DNA of 64,000 nucleotides from an uncultured Myxococcales bacterium (GCA_937980205.1 CALJKW010000055.1:434001-498000), one strand, 5' to 3'. Positions 26,262 to 35,118 are shown, counted from the stretch's first letter. Numbers and translations: made by a program. Notes: a model not told the origin generated them from the letters alone.

Positions 26262-26651
26262 ATGCGTCCCCTGCTCCTCGTGGTGCTGCTCGCAGGCTGT
26301 TCCTCTTCGGGCCCGGGTCCCACCTGCGCCGACTGCTGCGGGCCTTCAGAGCCCGGTCCCTCGCCGGTCACGTTCGGCTGCCGCGTGCTGCGCGCCGATG
26401 GCGGGCCGGCGGCCGGCCTTCAGGTCCGCTGCCTGGTCACCGACGCCGGCACCGTCACGGACTCGAACGGGAGCTTCATGATGAACGACACCGTCATCAA
26501 CTGCGGCCTGGCGACGGGGTCTTTCAGCTGCGGCAAGGTCATCTTCACCGAGGACGGCGGCCGGGTGGACGTGCTCGTCGGCGGCCAGTCGACGCTGAAC
26601 CACAACGCCCGGGTCTTCGGCAATGCGGGCTGTACGGGGACGATCCCTTAG
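26262..26651 (+). CDS. Small Cys-rich lipoprotein
   Basis: 129 aa. Lipoprotein signal (MRPLLLVVLLAGC) followed by a Ser/Gly/Pro linker with C-x2-C-C, then a carboxypeptidase-regulatory-like beta domain (VLRADGGPAAGLQVRCLVTD, DSNGSFMMNDT). No enzymatic motif. Embedded on the opposite strand between coaX and birA; its TAG stop overlaps the TAA of birA by two bases. Confidence 0.7.
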   Translation: MRPLLLVVLLAGCSSSGPGPTCADCCGPSEPGPSPVTFGCRVLRADGGPAAGLQVRCLVTDAGTVTDSNGSFMMNDTVINCGLATGSFSCGKVIFTEDGGRVDVLVGGQSTLNHNARVFGNAGCTGTIP

Positions 26652-27649
26652 GCCTTCTTCGAGCGGACCTGCTCGACGTCGCCGGCGAGCACCCGCTCGA
26701 GCGAGCCGTCGCTCTTCTTGATGAGCAGCGCGCCGTTCTCGTCGATGTCTTCGGCGATGCCGCGCAGCTCTTTCGCCTCGGACTTCACCAGCACTTCCTG
26801 GCCGAGGGTCGCCGAGAGCGTGCGCCAGGCTTCGCGCACGGGGCCGAAGCCCTCGCTCACGTGCCGATCGAGCCAGGCCTCGAAGCGCGTCCACAGCGCG
26901 GCGGTGAAGAGGGCGCGCAGCACGCGCTGGCCGCGCGCGACCTTCAGGCTGGTGGCCGTCTCGCGCAGCTCGGGCGAGAGATCGTCGGCCTCGCAGTTCA
27001 GGTTCACGCCGATGCCGACGACCACGAAGTGCACCTTCTCGGTGTCGGCGGAGAGCTCGGTGAGGATGCCGGCGATCTTCTTCCCCCCGACCTGCACGTC
27101 GTTCGGCCACTTGATCTCGGCCTTCACCCCGGCGTCGCGCAGCGTCTCGGCGAGCGCGACGGCCGCGACGAGCGTGAGCTCCGCGGCGCGCGACGGCGGC
27201 AGCTCGGGCTTGAGCACGATCGAGCAGTAGAGGTTCTTGCCCGGCGGAGAGACCCAGGCGCGGCCGCGCCGGCCCTTGCCGTCGGTCTGCTCTTCGGCGA
27301 CGACGACCTCGCCGTGCACCGCGCCGTCTTGCGCGAGCTTGAACGCCACCGAGTTCGTCGAGTCGACGCGCTCGAAGTGGTGCAGCGTGATGCCGACGTC
27401 CCGGGTGGAGAGCAGCGGGTCGAGCTCGAGCGACGTGAGGCGATCGGGCACCTCGGTCAGCCGGTAGCCGCGCGAGGGGATCGCCTCGATCACGTAGCCG
27501 AGCTTTCTGAGCTGCTCGACGTGCTTCCAGACCGCCGTGCGCGAGAGGCCGAGCTTGTCGGACAGCGCGGCGCCAGACGTGTACTCGTCACCACCCTCGG
27601 CGAGGAAGGAGAGGATCATCTCCTCCTGCGTCTGTTCCTCCTGGACCAT
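26648..27649 (-). CDS. birA: Biotin--[acetyl-CoA-carboxylase] ligase / biotin repressor
   Basis: 333 aa. Activates biotin to biotinyl-AMP and attaches it to the carboxylase carrier; may repress biotin genes. N-terminal winged HTH (SGAALSDKLGLSRTAVWKHV, about residues 23-50), then the ligase core with GRRGRAWVSPPGKNLYCS (biotin/ATP loop GRGRxGR-type) and KWPNDVQVGGKKIAGIL (conserved Lys), and a C-terminal SH3-like cap. ATG at 27649 is chosen because the upstream extension has no family similarity. The HTH makes it a group II, dual-function BirA. Confidence 0.95.
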   Translation of the reverse strand: MVQEEQTQEEMILSFLAEGGDEYTSGAALSDKLGLSRTAVWKHVEQLRKLGYVIEAIPSRGYRLTEVPDRLTSLELDPLLSTRDVGITLHHFERVDSTNSVAFKLAQDGAVHGEVVVAEEQTDGKGRRGRAWVSPPGKNLYCSIVLKPELPPSRAAELTLVAAVALAETLRDAGVKAEIKWPNDVQVGGKKIAGILTELSADTEKVHFVVVGIGVNLNCEADDLSPELRETATSLKVARGQRVLRALFTAALWTRFEAWLDRHVSEGFGPVREAWRTLSATLGQEVLVKSEAKELRGIAEDIDENGALLIKKSDGSLERVLAGDVEQVRSKKA

Positions 27650-27689
27650 GTGCTTTGAATCCAAGGGTAACGACGTGCCGCTGCGAAGG

Positions 27690-28280
27690 TCAACGAGTCG
27701 AAGCAGGTGCCTCGGCGGGTCGATTCGCACCCGGGCCCACCTGGTACTTCGTCAGCTCGAGCTTCACCTGGGGAATGCGCTTGCCCTGATCCTCGAGCGC
27801 GGTGGCGATGCGGATGACTCCCACCTTGGGGGCGAACGTCATCGTGTTGACGAGCAGGCGATCGCCCTGATCCTTGTTGCGGCTCTCGACCACGACGCAG
27901 TTCTTGAACGAGCCCACCGGAGCCTCGCAGTCCTGGCCGGCCTCGACGATCGTGTACTGCTCGTACGAGGAGATGGAGACGACGTTGTTCCACCGCGTCC
28001 CGACCTCGAGCGGCGTGCGCAAGAGGTAGCGCTTCTCGTCGCGGATGCCGTAGCCGTCGACGCTCATCACGTTGCCGTTCGAGTCGGTGAACTTGCCCTG
28101 GTCTTCCTTGACGATCGAGACGTCGATCTTCGCGGGGCCGCCGAGCATCGTGCCTTCGTAGCTCCAGGTGTTGCCGACCCCGAGCGGGTAGTACTCGGCG
28201 ACCGCCGAGGCCTTGGGCTTCTCGGTCTGCGCGGTGTGTGCACAGCCGATGACGAGCAACGCAAACCACCACCGCTTCAT
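27690..28280 (-). CDS. Lipoprotein of unknown function
   Basis: 196 aa. Signal with lipobox (WWFALLVIGC). The mature part starts with YYPLGVGNTWSYEG, a pattern common in secreted beta-rich lipoproteins that open with Y-x-P-L-x-x-G-x-x-W, followed by mostly beta strands with two Cys (DCEAPVGSFKNC) that may form a disulfide. Start overlaps the stop of the HEAT-repeat lipoprotein gene upstream by 4 bp, so the two form an operon. Confidence 0.75.
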   Translation of the reverse strand: MKRWWFALLVIGCAHTAQTEKPKASAVAEYYPLGVGNTWSYEGTMLGGPAKIDVSIVKEDQGKFTDSNGNVMSVDGYGIRDEKRYLLRTPLEVGTRWNNVVSISSYEQYTIVEAGQDCEAPVGSFKNCVVVESRNKDQGDRLLVNTMTFAPKVGVIRIATALEDQGKRIPQVKLELTKYQVGPGANRPAEAPASTR

Positions 28281-29140
28281 GGAGCCGCCTTTCTTCGCGT
28301 GAGCCCGCCGTCCTTCCGAGCCTTCAGCTCGTCGAGCGCGGCCTGGGCGGACGCGCGCATCAGCGGCAGGTCGTGACCATCGGCGATGATCTGCAGGTAC
28401 GCCTCGGCCTCGTCGCCGCCGAGCGAGCCGAGCGCGAAGACGATCTCGCGCTGGAAGGTGTCGTCGCGCGCGCGCGAGGTCTCGATGAGCGGAGCGACCG
28501 CGCGCTGATCGCCGAGGTCGAGCAGCCCTCCGATGGCGCGGCGCACCTGGTCGAGATCGTCGGACTTGAGCCGCTCGATCAGCGGCTCGAGCGCGGCGGG
28601 GTTCTTCCGCTCGGCGAGCAGCGTGAGCGCGTAGTCGCGGCCCCTGCCCTCTTTGAGGGCGATGAGCTCGGCGTCGCTCTTGGACAACAGCGACGTCATC
28701 AGCGCGGCGCCGGTCGCGGCGTCCTTGAGCGCCAGCTCGACCGCGGCCCGCGCGGCGTCGCGGCGCTCGTCCAGGCTCTGGCCCTTCACCTTCGCTTCGC
28801 CGCGGCCCACGATCTCCCGATCCGTGTCGTCGCCTCTTCGGCTCAAGATGAGGCCGACCTGCGCCTTCGACGGAGCGTCGGAGTCGGCCGCCTTCACGTC
28901 GTTGAGGCCGACCACCGCTTCGATGCGCCAGGGGTTCTTCGGCTCTTTGACTTCCAAGACCGACACGAAGCCCGCCTTCTTGAGCGCCGCTTCGAGCTGC
29001 GCCTTCACCTCGGGCTCGCTGTGACCGAGGATCGAGGTGTCGTCGCCTCCGCCCATCTCGAGCGTGACCTTGTCGAAGACGGGCTTCTCGCGGGTGCAGG
29101 CGACGAGCAGCAGCAGGAGCATCGCGAGGCCTGCGTTCAC
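28277..29140 (-). CDS. HEAT-repeat lipoprotein
   Basis: 287 aa from GTG at 29140 (V-N-A-G-L-A-M-L-L-L-L-L-V-A-C); an internal ATG at 29122 is the alternative start. A lipobox LVAC is followed by a beta-rich domain (residues about 20-130) and HEAT-type repeats near 185-270 (NPAALEPLIERLKSDDLDQV, DQRAVAPLIETSRARD). The GTG lies in the right end of repeat copy 2, so the repeat appears to have supplied this start codon. The frame stays open across the repeat, which would add 42 Arg/Pro-rich residues in front of the signal sequence; that extension is unlikely to be real. Confidence 0.7.
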   Translation of the reverse strand: MNAGLAMLLLLLVACTREKPVFDKVTLEMGGGDDTSILGHSEPEVKAQLEAALKKAGFVSVLEVKEPKNPWRIEAVVGLNDVKAADSDAPSKAQVGLILSRRGDDTDREIVGRGEAKVKGQSLDERRDAARAAVELALKDAATGAALMTSLLSKSDAELIALKEGRGRDYALTLLAERKNPAALEPLIERLKSDDLDQVRRAIGGLLDLGDQRAVAPLIETSRARDDTFQREIVFALGSLGGDEAEAYLQIIADGHDLPLMRASAQAALDELKARKDGGLTRRKAAP

Positions 29141-29242
29141 CCCGAGCGGAGGAGCGCGCAGCGCTCCGGAGTCGAAGGGGGCCCGAAGCCGGCGCGAGGC
29201 CCGCTTCGACTGCGCGCTTCGCGCTCCGCTCGGCGTGAACGG
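29134..29242. repeat. Interspersed palindromic repeat family A (copy 2 of 4)
   Basis: Terminal inverted arms CGTTCACCCCGAGCGGAG and CTCCGCTCGGCGTGAACG flank an interior with GTCGAAG and its complement CTTCGAC, as in copies at 46131 and 51317. It covers the gap between the HARE-HTH gene stop and the HEAT-repeat lipoprotein start and could form a long hairpin in the transcript. Confidence 0.8.
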
Positions 29243-29262
29243 TGGCTTCTTCGACCGCAATG

Positions 29263-31059
29263 TCACGCCGGCGGGCCCGAGTCTCCGCCGCCACCACCGC
29301 CCGAAGGCGGCGGAGGAGGAGGCGGAGGCGGCGCAGACGACTCACCACCACCGCCACCCTGCGGAGCGCCCTGCTGCGGCGCCGCGCCCGGCTGACCGGG
29401 AGCGCCTTCAGGCCGCGGACCACGGCCGCGGCGACCGCGACGGCGGCGGCGGCGGCGGCGACCCGCGCCGGGCTGACCAGGCTGACCGGGCTGCCCCGGC
29501 TGACCGCCCGGAGCTCCACCTTCGGCGGCGGCCCCCTCGTCGTCACCCTCCTCGCCCTCATCACCGTCGTCGTCGCCCTCGTCGCCTTCGACGCCCTCGG
29601 CGGCGGGGGCGGCGGCCGGCGCCGGCGCCGAGCCTTCGGGCAGCGGCGCAGCACCCTCCACGATCGGCAGCGCTGCCGCCTCGGGGTGCGGCTGGCCGGG
29701 CGCGGGCTCGTTGGCGCCGCGCGGCTCGTCGCGATCGCGCTGGGCCTGGCGCTCTTCGCGCCGCTGCCGCGCCTCGTCGGCGTCGCGCCGCGCCTCTTCG
29801 AAGAAGGACTCGTCGATCTCGTACAGCTCGATGGTCTGCACCTTCACGCCGATGCCGGCCTCGAAGAACTGCTCGGCGAGGCCCTCGCCGCACCAGAGGA
29901 AGACGAGGGCGCCCGAGAGCGCCTCGCTCTTGGCGTCGCCGCGCGGATCGCCGGCGCCCACCAGCAGGCCGACGTGGGCGCTGTAGTGGCCGAGATCGCG
30001 CCGCAGCTCCTGCACGTGGCGGCGCTCGACGTTCGTGCTGCCCTTGAGCAGCCGAACCGCGTACCGCAGCTCGAGGCTGCCGTCGCGGCGGCGCGCGGTG
30101 AGCAGCGGGCCGTCTTTCGACCGCTTCGCGACCTTCACCTCGCGGAACGACAGCTTGTGCATCATGCGCACGACCGACTTCTCGAACGTGCCGCTGTCGA
30201 GCTCGGCGAGCTTCCTGCGCAGCACGCGAGCCATCGCGCGGCGCGCGTCTTTGCCCGCGGTGCGCGCGGCCTGAAGCGTCGCCGCGTCCTCGGCGGACAC
30301 CTGCGTCGCCTCGAGCTTCGGCTGCGCAGCGCGCAGCACCGGCCGGCCGTTCTCCACCGGCACGCCCGCGTTCGCCGCGAACTGCAGCTGCAGATCCATC
30401 GGCGGGGTCTCGGACTGCGGCTCGAGCTTGAGCTCGGGCGGCTGGCCCTCGACGCCGGAGTACGTGAACTGCGGCCGCCGGCCCGAGTCGATGCGCCGCT
30501 GGTTGTCGTCGAGCAGCGCGTTGAGCAGCTGCTCGATCGACAGCTCGTCGGAGGCGAGCTCCTTCTTGCGCGCGCGCTCGAGCAGCTCCTGCGGAGCGAG
30601 GCCCGAGGCCGCCTCGGTGAGGATCTCGAAGGCCACCTCGCTGACGGGCGGGTAGCGCTTGCGGCCCTTCTCTTCGTCGCGGCGCTTGCGCTCGCGCTCG
30701 GCCTGGCGGCCGATGGCGCGGACGTAGTCTCCACGGGGCTCGGGGTGCCGCTCGGTCGGCCGGTACGGCGGCATCGACTCCTCGGCGTTCGCCTCGGGGA
30801 CGCCGGTGGACTCGAGCGCGACGGGGTCCTCCGGGAGCATCCAGTCGGCGAGCGCGAAGGTGTCTTTCGCCGTCACCATCACTTTTCGATCGCGCGGCCT
30901 TTTCGCCATCGCGGCAAGCCGTGACAACATGGTGATCTCGGGTGTCTTCCCGATGTGAGACAACAGGCCCTTTTCGAGGGAGAGCTTCGTGATCTCGTTG
31001 TGCGTCAGCGGCCGCTTCGCTTCTTCGAGCACCCGCAGCGCAGCTTCGTAGAAAGTCAT
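29263..31059 (-). CDS. HARE-HTH protein with degenerate Mrr-like nuclease domain and low-complexity tail
   Basis: 598 aa, cytoplasmic. Residues about 1-70 are a HARE-HTH domain (YEAALRVLEEAKRPLTHNEI, GKTPEITMLSRLAAM). Residues about 285-400 look like the core of an Mrr/restriction-endonuclease fold (GTFEKSVVRMMHKLSFREV, then DGPL and RYAVRLLKG). The catalytic D...(E/Q)xK signature is damaged: the strand that should carry it reads V-R-L-L-K. A charged helix, an acidic stretch, GQPG repeats, an eight-Arg run and a poly-Pro/Gly C-terminus follow. Likely a nucleic-acid-binding, catalytically inactive protein; role unknown. Divergent from the propeller gene at 31129. Confidence 0.75.
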   Translation of the reverse strand: MTFYEAALRVLEEAKRPLTHNEITKLSLEKGLLSHIGKTPEITMLSRLAAMAKRPRDRKVMVTAKDTFALADWMLPEDPVALESTGVPEANAEESMPPYRPTERHPEPRGDYVRAIGRQAERERKRRDEEKGRKRYPPVSEVAFEILTEAASGLAPQELLERARKKELASDELSIEQLLNALLDDNQRRIDSGRRPQFTYSGVEGQPPELKLEPQSETPPMDLQLQFAANAGVPVENGRPVLRAAQPKLEATQVSAEDAATLQAARTAGKDARRAMARVLRRKLAELDSGTFEKSVVRMMHKLSFREVKVAKRSKDGPLLTARRRDGSLELRYAVRLLKGSTNVERRHVQELRRDLGHYSAHVGLLVGAGDPRGDAKSEALSGALVFLWCGEGLAEQFFEAGIGVKVQTIELYEIDESFFEEARRDADEARQRREERQAQRDRDEPRGANEPAPGQPHPEAAALPIVEGAAPLPEGSAPAPAAAPAAEGVEGDEGDDDGDEGEEGDDEGAAAEGGAPGGQPGQPGQPGQPGAGRRRRRRRRGRRGRGPRPEGAPGQPGAAPQQGAPQGGGGGESSAPPPPPPPPPSGGGGGGDSGPPA

Positions 31060-31128
31060 CTGGTTATGTTTCCTTCAAGGAAAACAATCGCTTACAGCCC
31101 GTAAGGCCGGCGAGGCGCGCGAACATAC

Positions 31129-33207
31129 ATGATTCGATTCCGCTTGGGCCAGAGTTGGAAGCACGACGCCAAAGGCGAAGAGCCTTCGGACGCGCTCTTG
31201 CTCGAGCTCGACGGGGTCGATCTGCTCCAGGGCGCGAAGGACGAGCCGCTCACGCGGGCGGTGCCGGCGGTCGTCGACGCGCTGACCGAGCTGGTGCTCG
31301 GCGGCGAGCGGGCGGGCCAGGTGTCGCTCACCGAGGCCGAGCTCGAGCTGTGCCTCTTGCGGCGCGACGACGGCGGCCACGAAGTCGAGCTGTCGGTGGT
31401 CTCGGTCGGCCGCGCCGCGAAGCTCTTGCGCGGCCCCATCACGCTCGATCTGCTCGAGCTCGCCCAGGCCGCGGCGCGCGTGGGCGAGGCGCTGGTGCGC
31501 GACGTGCGCGAGCAGTCGCCCGAGCTCGCGCGCGCGTCGAGGCTGACGCAGCTGCAGTCTCACGCGCGCAAGCTCTCGAACGTCCACACCGCGAAGCCGC
31601 TCGCCGACGTCGACCCGGGCGCGTGGAGCCACCTCGAGGTCTCGCGCTCGGGGGCCCTGGGCTTCCGCGTCGAAGATCCGAACGGGCGCCTGCTCGCGTG
31701 GAAGCGGCGGGGCTCGGCTCCGCTGCCGCCGCTGCTCGTGAGCGGCGAGCTCACGGCCGCCGACGGCCGCGTCGAGAAGGGCCTGCCGTTCTTGATGGTG
31801 CTCGAGGCCTCGCGGCGCGCCTCGACGGCCGGCGAGACCGAGCTGGTGGCGCTGGGCCCCGCGATGGCGGCGACTCCGGCCGAGGTGTTCGCGCTGGGGC
31901 TCAAGGTCTGCTTCGCGCTGACGACGCGCAACCCCGCGCTCGCGGTGAACCCGTACGTCGAGGCGCTGACCGAGCGGTGCCAGGAGGGCCTCTCGGTGCT
32001 GCGCCAGCCGACGCCCGAGCACGAGGTCGGCAAGCGCCGCGCGAAGAAGCCGCGCGCGGTCGGCACGAAGCTGAGCGGGCCGGGGGCGCTCAGGCGCCTT
32101 CGCTTCGCGACGCGCTGGGAGAAAGAGACGCCGGGCCTCGAGGGCGAAGGCGAGCTGCGCATGACGCCGAAGGGCCCGCTCGTCGTGACGCAGCACGCGG
32201 CGATGGCGTTCCACACCGACGGGCGCGTGCTGTACCGGCGGGTCGAGGTCGGGGGGCTGAACGTCTCGGACGACGGCCGCGCGCTGGTGACCAACAAGGG
32301 CCGCCTGCTCTTCTACGACGGCACCGGGAAAGAGGCGCGGTGGCTGCGCGACTACGACGGGCCGCAGCTCTACGGGCCGATCTACCGGCGCTCGGGCGGG
32401 CTGCTCGTCTCGCTCGCGAACCGCGGCGTCACCTGCTTCTCCGAGCTGACGGGCGCCGAGCAGTGGCGCATGGATCCTCCCCGCGCGCAGGCCGGCCACC
32501 TCGGCGTGCACACCGACCGCGTGCTGCTCGCGACCGACACCGGCTCGCTGCTCGGGCTGGATCTGGCGACGGGTGTCACGCGCTTCCGCATTCGCGCGTC
32601 GCTGCCGTTCACGACGGCGCCGGTCGCGGCCGGCAAGCGCCTGCTCGCCCTGCTCGCCCGCGGCGAGCGCTCGGCGCTGATCGCGGCGGACCTGAGCACC
32701 GGCACGCTGCAGTGGAGCAAGGAGCTCTCGTTCGAGCGCCCCGCCGCCCCGGTGCTGTTCCGCGGGCGCGTGCTGCTGGCGGGGCGCCGCGGCGGCAAGG
32801 TGTGGCTCGTGGCGTTCTCGCGCGGCGGCGAGCAGCTCTGGGAGCGCGCGCTGCCGCTCGAGGGCACGCGGCTGTTCGTCGCGGCTTTGAGCCACGGCGC
32901 GCTCGTGCAGGACTCGCGCGGCGCCGCCGCGTTCGTGTCGTCGGACGGGCAGATCGACTGGGTGCTCGGCACCGGCGGAGTCGAGCTGCCGCACAAGGTG
33001 GCCCCGGTGTTCGCGCGCGGCGTCGTGGTGCTCGCCGGTGAGACGGTGCGCGCCGTCGACCCGCGCTCGGGGCGCCTGCTCGCCGAGGTGAAGGTCGGGC
33101 CGGCGCTCACCGCGCTCGGCGCGGATCGGCAGCTGAACCTGTACCTGCTGATGGAGAACGGGCTCCTGCGCGCGCTGAAGCTCGCGGCCCAGCTCTCTGT
33201 CGTCTGA
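31129..33207 (+). CDS. Cytoplasmic PQQ/WD-type beta-propeller protein
   Basis: 692 aa without signal peptide. The N-terminal 300 residues are mixed alpha/beta and unrecognised. From about residue 330 short repeats of the PQQ-propeller type appear (YRRSGGLLVSLANRGVTCFS, DTGSLLGLDLATGVTRF, DLSTGTLQWSKELSF, PRSGRLLAEVKVG), enough for a seven- or eight-bladed propeller. No heme, lipobox or quinoprotein residues are seen, so it is probably a scaffold. It shares a 69-bp divergent promoter region with the HARE-HTH gene, which may mean joint regulation. Confidence 0.75.
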   Translation: MIRFRLGQSWKHDAKGEEPSDALLLELDGVDLLQGAKDEPLTRAVPAVVDALTELVLGGERAGQVSLTEAELELCLLRRDDGGHEVELSVVSVGRAAKLLRGPITLDLLELAQAAARVGEALVRDVREQSPELARASRLTQLQSHARKLSNVHTAKPLADVDPGAWSHLEVSRSGALGFRVEDPNGRLLAWKRRGSAPLPPLLVSGELTAADGRVEKGLPFLMVLEASRRASTAGETELVALGPAMAATPAEVFALGLKVCFALTTRNPALAVNPYVEALTERCQEGLSVLRQPTPEHEVGKRRAKKPRAVGTKLSGPGALRRLRFATRWEKETPGLEGEGELRMTPKGPLVVTQHAAMAFHTDGRVLYRRVEVGGLNVSDDGRALVTNKGRLLFYDGTGKEARWLRDYDGPQLYGPIYRRSGGLLVSLANRGVTCFSELTGAEQWRMDPPRAQAGHLGVHTDRVLLATDTGSLLGLDLATGVTRFRIRASLPFTTAPVAAGKRLLALLARGERSALIAADLSTGTLQWSKELSFERPAAPVLFRGRVLLAGRRGGKVWLVAFSRGGEQLWERALPLEGTRLFVAALSHGALVQDSRGAAAFVSSDGQIDWVLGTGGVELPHKVAPVFARGVVVLAGETVRAVDPRSGRLLAEVKVGPALTALGADRQLNLYLLMENGLLRALKLAAQLSVV

Positions 33208-33208
33208 T

Positions 33209-33229
33209 CGCGGCGGTGTGACCGCCGCG
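33209..33229. terminator. Bidirectional terminator-like hairpin
   Basis: CGCGGCGGT-GTG-ACCGCCGCG is a perfect 9-bp stem between the convergent propeller gene (stop 33207) and the membrane protein gene (stop 33231). On the plus strand a pyrimidine-rich run follows (CTACTTCTTCTTC); no T run exists on the other side. Confidence 0.55.
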
Positions 33230-33230
33230 C

Positions 33231-34142
33231 CTACTTCTTCTTCTCGACGCGGGCGTTGATCTCGTCCTCGGGACGGACCGAGTCCTGCGCGCCTTCCCAC
33301 TTCTCGCCGGGCTTGAGCTTCCACTCGGCGGGCAGGTCGAGCTTCCAGAGGTGGTTCGCGAGAATGTCGACGCCGGTGAGCGAGCGGGTCGACTGCGTGA
33401 AGGTGATCTCGATGTTCTTCACCTCGGCGGGGATCTTCGGGACGTCGAAGTGGCCGACGATGATCTGCGGCGGGAACCACTTGATGCGGCGCTGCGGATC
33501 ATCGACCTTCATGTCGACGCCTTCGGCCGGCATCTCGCCGTACAGCTTCCCCTTCTCGTCCCACATCTTCCAGTTGCTCTTGAAGCTGGCGCTGACGACC
33601 CACTTCTTGGTGCCGCGGTCGTCGACGACGCGCTGCTCGCCGGGGATGCCCCAGACGACGAAGGTGAAGCGGGTCTTGTCGCCGATGGGCGTGGTGTTGA
33701 CGATGTCCCAGCGGATGCCGTGGTCGGTCGAGGACCACATCGGCTCGTACTTGCCGTCTTTGAAGTCGTCGAAGAAGCGGCGCACGTAGTCGTACGCGGC
33801 CTTCTTGTCGTCGTAGTTGTCGTCGTCGCCCTTCTTCTTCTTGGCGCGCTCGTCGAGCTCGGTGAGGTAGTCGTCGAACTTCCGGTTGCCGCCGAACTTG
33901 TTGAGGTGCTCGTTGACCTCTTTGAAGTACCAGCGGAAGAACGTGCCGACCTCGTCCTTGTAGGTCTTCTCGTCGGGGTTGACGCGGATCCACGCGACGC
34001 GCTCGAGGTAGGCGTTCTTGATGCGCAGCTCGCTCTCCATGCGCTGCGTCTCAGTGGTCTTCTGGTCCCACCGCTTGAACGCGTACCACATGCCGACGAT
34101 GACGCCGACGACGACGACGATGAGACCGAGGTAGCGCTTCAT
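33231..34142 (-). CDS. Single-pass membrane protein of unknown function
   Basis: 303 aa. One N-terminal transmembrane helix (YLGLIVVVVGVIVGMWYAF, residues 4-22), then a charged, helix-rich stretch with a Lys/Asp-rich loop (about residues 100-120) and a beta-rich C-terminal domain (RFTFVVWGIPGEQRVV, VVSASFKSNWKMWDEKGKLYGEM). Very hydrophilic outside the anchor, so it probably projects into the periplasm. No family recognised. Divergent from the alpha/beta hydrolase gene with 27 bp between starts. Confidence 0.75.
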   Translation of the reverse strand: MKRYLGLIVVVVGVIVGMWYAFKRWDQKTTETQRMESELRIKNAYLERVAWIRVNPDEKTYKDEVGTFFRWYFKEVNEHLNKFGGNRKFDDYLTELDERAKKKKGDDDNYDDKKAAYDYVRRFFDDFKDGKYEPMWSSTDHGIRWDIVNTTPIGDKTRFTFVVWGIPGEQRVVDDRGTKKWVVSASFKSNWKMWDEKGKLYGEMPAEGVDMKVDDPQRRIKWFPPQIIVGHFDVPKIPAEVKNIEITFTQSTRSLTGVDILANHLWKLDLPAEWKLKPGEKWEGAQDSVRPEDEINARVEKKK

Positions 34143-34169
34143 GACGCGCTCATATGAGAATTCCCCGAG

Positions 34170-35108
34170 GTGATCCAGCGTGCCGAAGTGCTGAAGCTCC
34201 CGGTCGCTCTGCCGCTGGAGGCCGGCGGCCTGCTCGTCGACGCCGAGGTCGCCATGGAGGCGTACGGGCACCCCTCGCCCGACAAGGCGCTCGTGCTGCT
34301 GCACGACTTCACCGACTCCCACCACGCCCTGGAGAGCTGGGGGAAGAGCCTCATCGGTCGCGGCAAGCCCATCGATCCGGCGCAGTACTGGCTCGTGTCG
34401 CTGAACCTGCTCGGCAGCCCGTACGGCTCGACCTCCGCCGCGATGCTGCAGGGGCACGAAGAGCCCTACGGCTTCACCGTCGAAGACATGGCGCGCGCCG
34501 CCGCTTCGGCGATGCGCGTGCTCGGAGTGAAGAAGCCCCGGGTCGTCTGCGGCATCGGCCTCGGCGGCATGGTGGCGCTGAAGATGGCCGCGACGTTCCC
34601 CGACCTCGTCGCCGGGGTGCTCACGCTGGGCACCGCGCCGGCGCTGCCGAAGGCGGTGCGCGAGCTGCTCACGATCACCTGGGCGCACCACCGCGCCGGC
34701 ACGCTCAAGAAGGCGCGCGTCGAGTTTCTGCGGCGGAGCCACGACCGGCACGCGCTCATCAAGCGCTTCGGAGACAACGCCGCCGTCGAGGCGTTCCTCA
34801 ACGGCCAGGCCGACGCGTTCATGCTCGACTTCGATGCGCGCTGCTACGCGTCGCTCGCGCAGGCGTACGGCGGGGCCGACCTGTCCGACGCGCTGGAGAA
34901 GATCACGTGCCGGGCGCTGCTGGTGGCGGGGTCTCCGGATGAGCTGGCTCCGGCGACGCGGGTTCGGGACGCGTACCATCGCATCGCCGGCGCCGGGGCG
35001 AAGGCGCGGTTCTACGAGATCCCGTCCGAGGGCGGGCACGCGGATCTGCTCACCGAGGTCGCGCGCATCAAGGGCCCGGTGAGGGAGTTCCTGACGTCGC
35101 TCGACTGA
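34170..35108 (+). CDS. MetX-like alpha/beta hydrolase lacking the nucleophile Ser
   Basis: 312 aa. Overall sequence follows the homoserine O-acetyltransferase family: VLLHDFTDSHHA early, then LVSLNLLGSPYGSTS, and C-terminal LLVAGSPDELAPA and SEGGHADLL, which keep the catalytic Asp and His. The nucleophile elbow, normally G-G-S-M-G-G-M, reads G-I-G-L-G-G-M, with Gly130 (codon GGC) in place of Ser. It therefore should not form an acyl-enzyme and may be a pseudoenzyme. GTG at 34170 is used; GTG at 34188 is an alternative. Not next to methionine genes. Confidence 0.8.
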   Translation: MIQRAEVLKLPVALPLEAGGLLVDAEVAMEAYGHPSPDKALVLLHDFTDSHHALESWGKSLIGRGKPIDPAQYWLVSLNLLGSPYGSTSAAMLQGHEEPYGFTVEDMARAAASAMRVLGVKKPRVVCGIGLGGMVALKMAATFPDLVAGVLTLGTAPALPKAVRELLTITWAHHRAGTLKKARVEFLRRSHDRHALIKRFGDNAAVEAFLNGQADAFMLDFDARCYASLAQAYGGADLSDALEKITCRALLVAGSPDELAPATRVRDAYHRIAGAGAKARFYEIPSEGGHADLLTEVARIKGPVREFLTSLD

Positions 35109-35118
35109 AGAAGAGCGC

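Noticed and set aside
28277..29266. Longer start for the HEAT-repeat lipoprotein at 29266
   Set aside because: It would translate the palindromic repeat into 42 Arg/Pro-rich residues ahead of a clear signal sequence.
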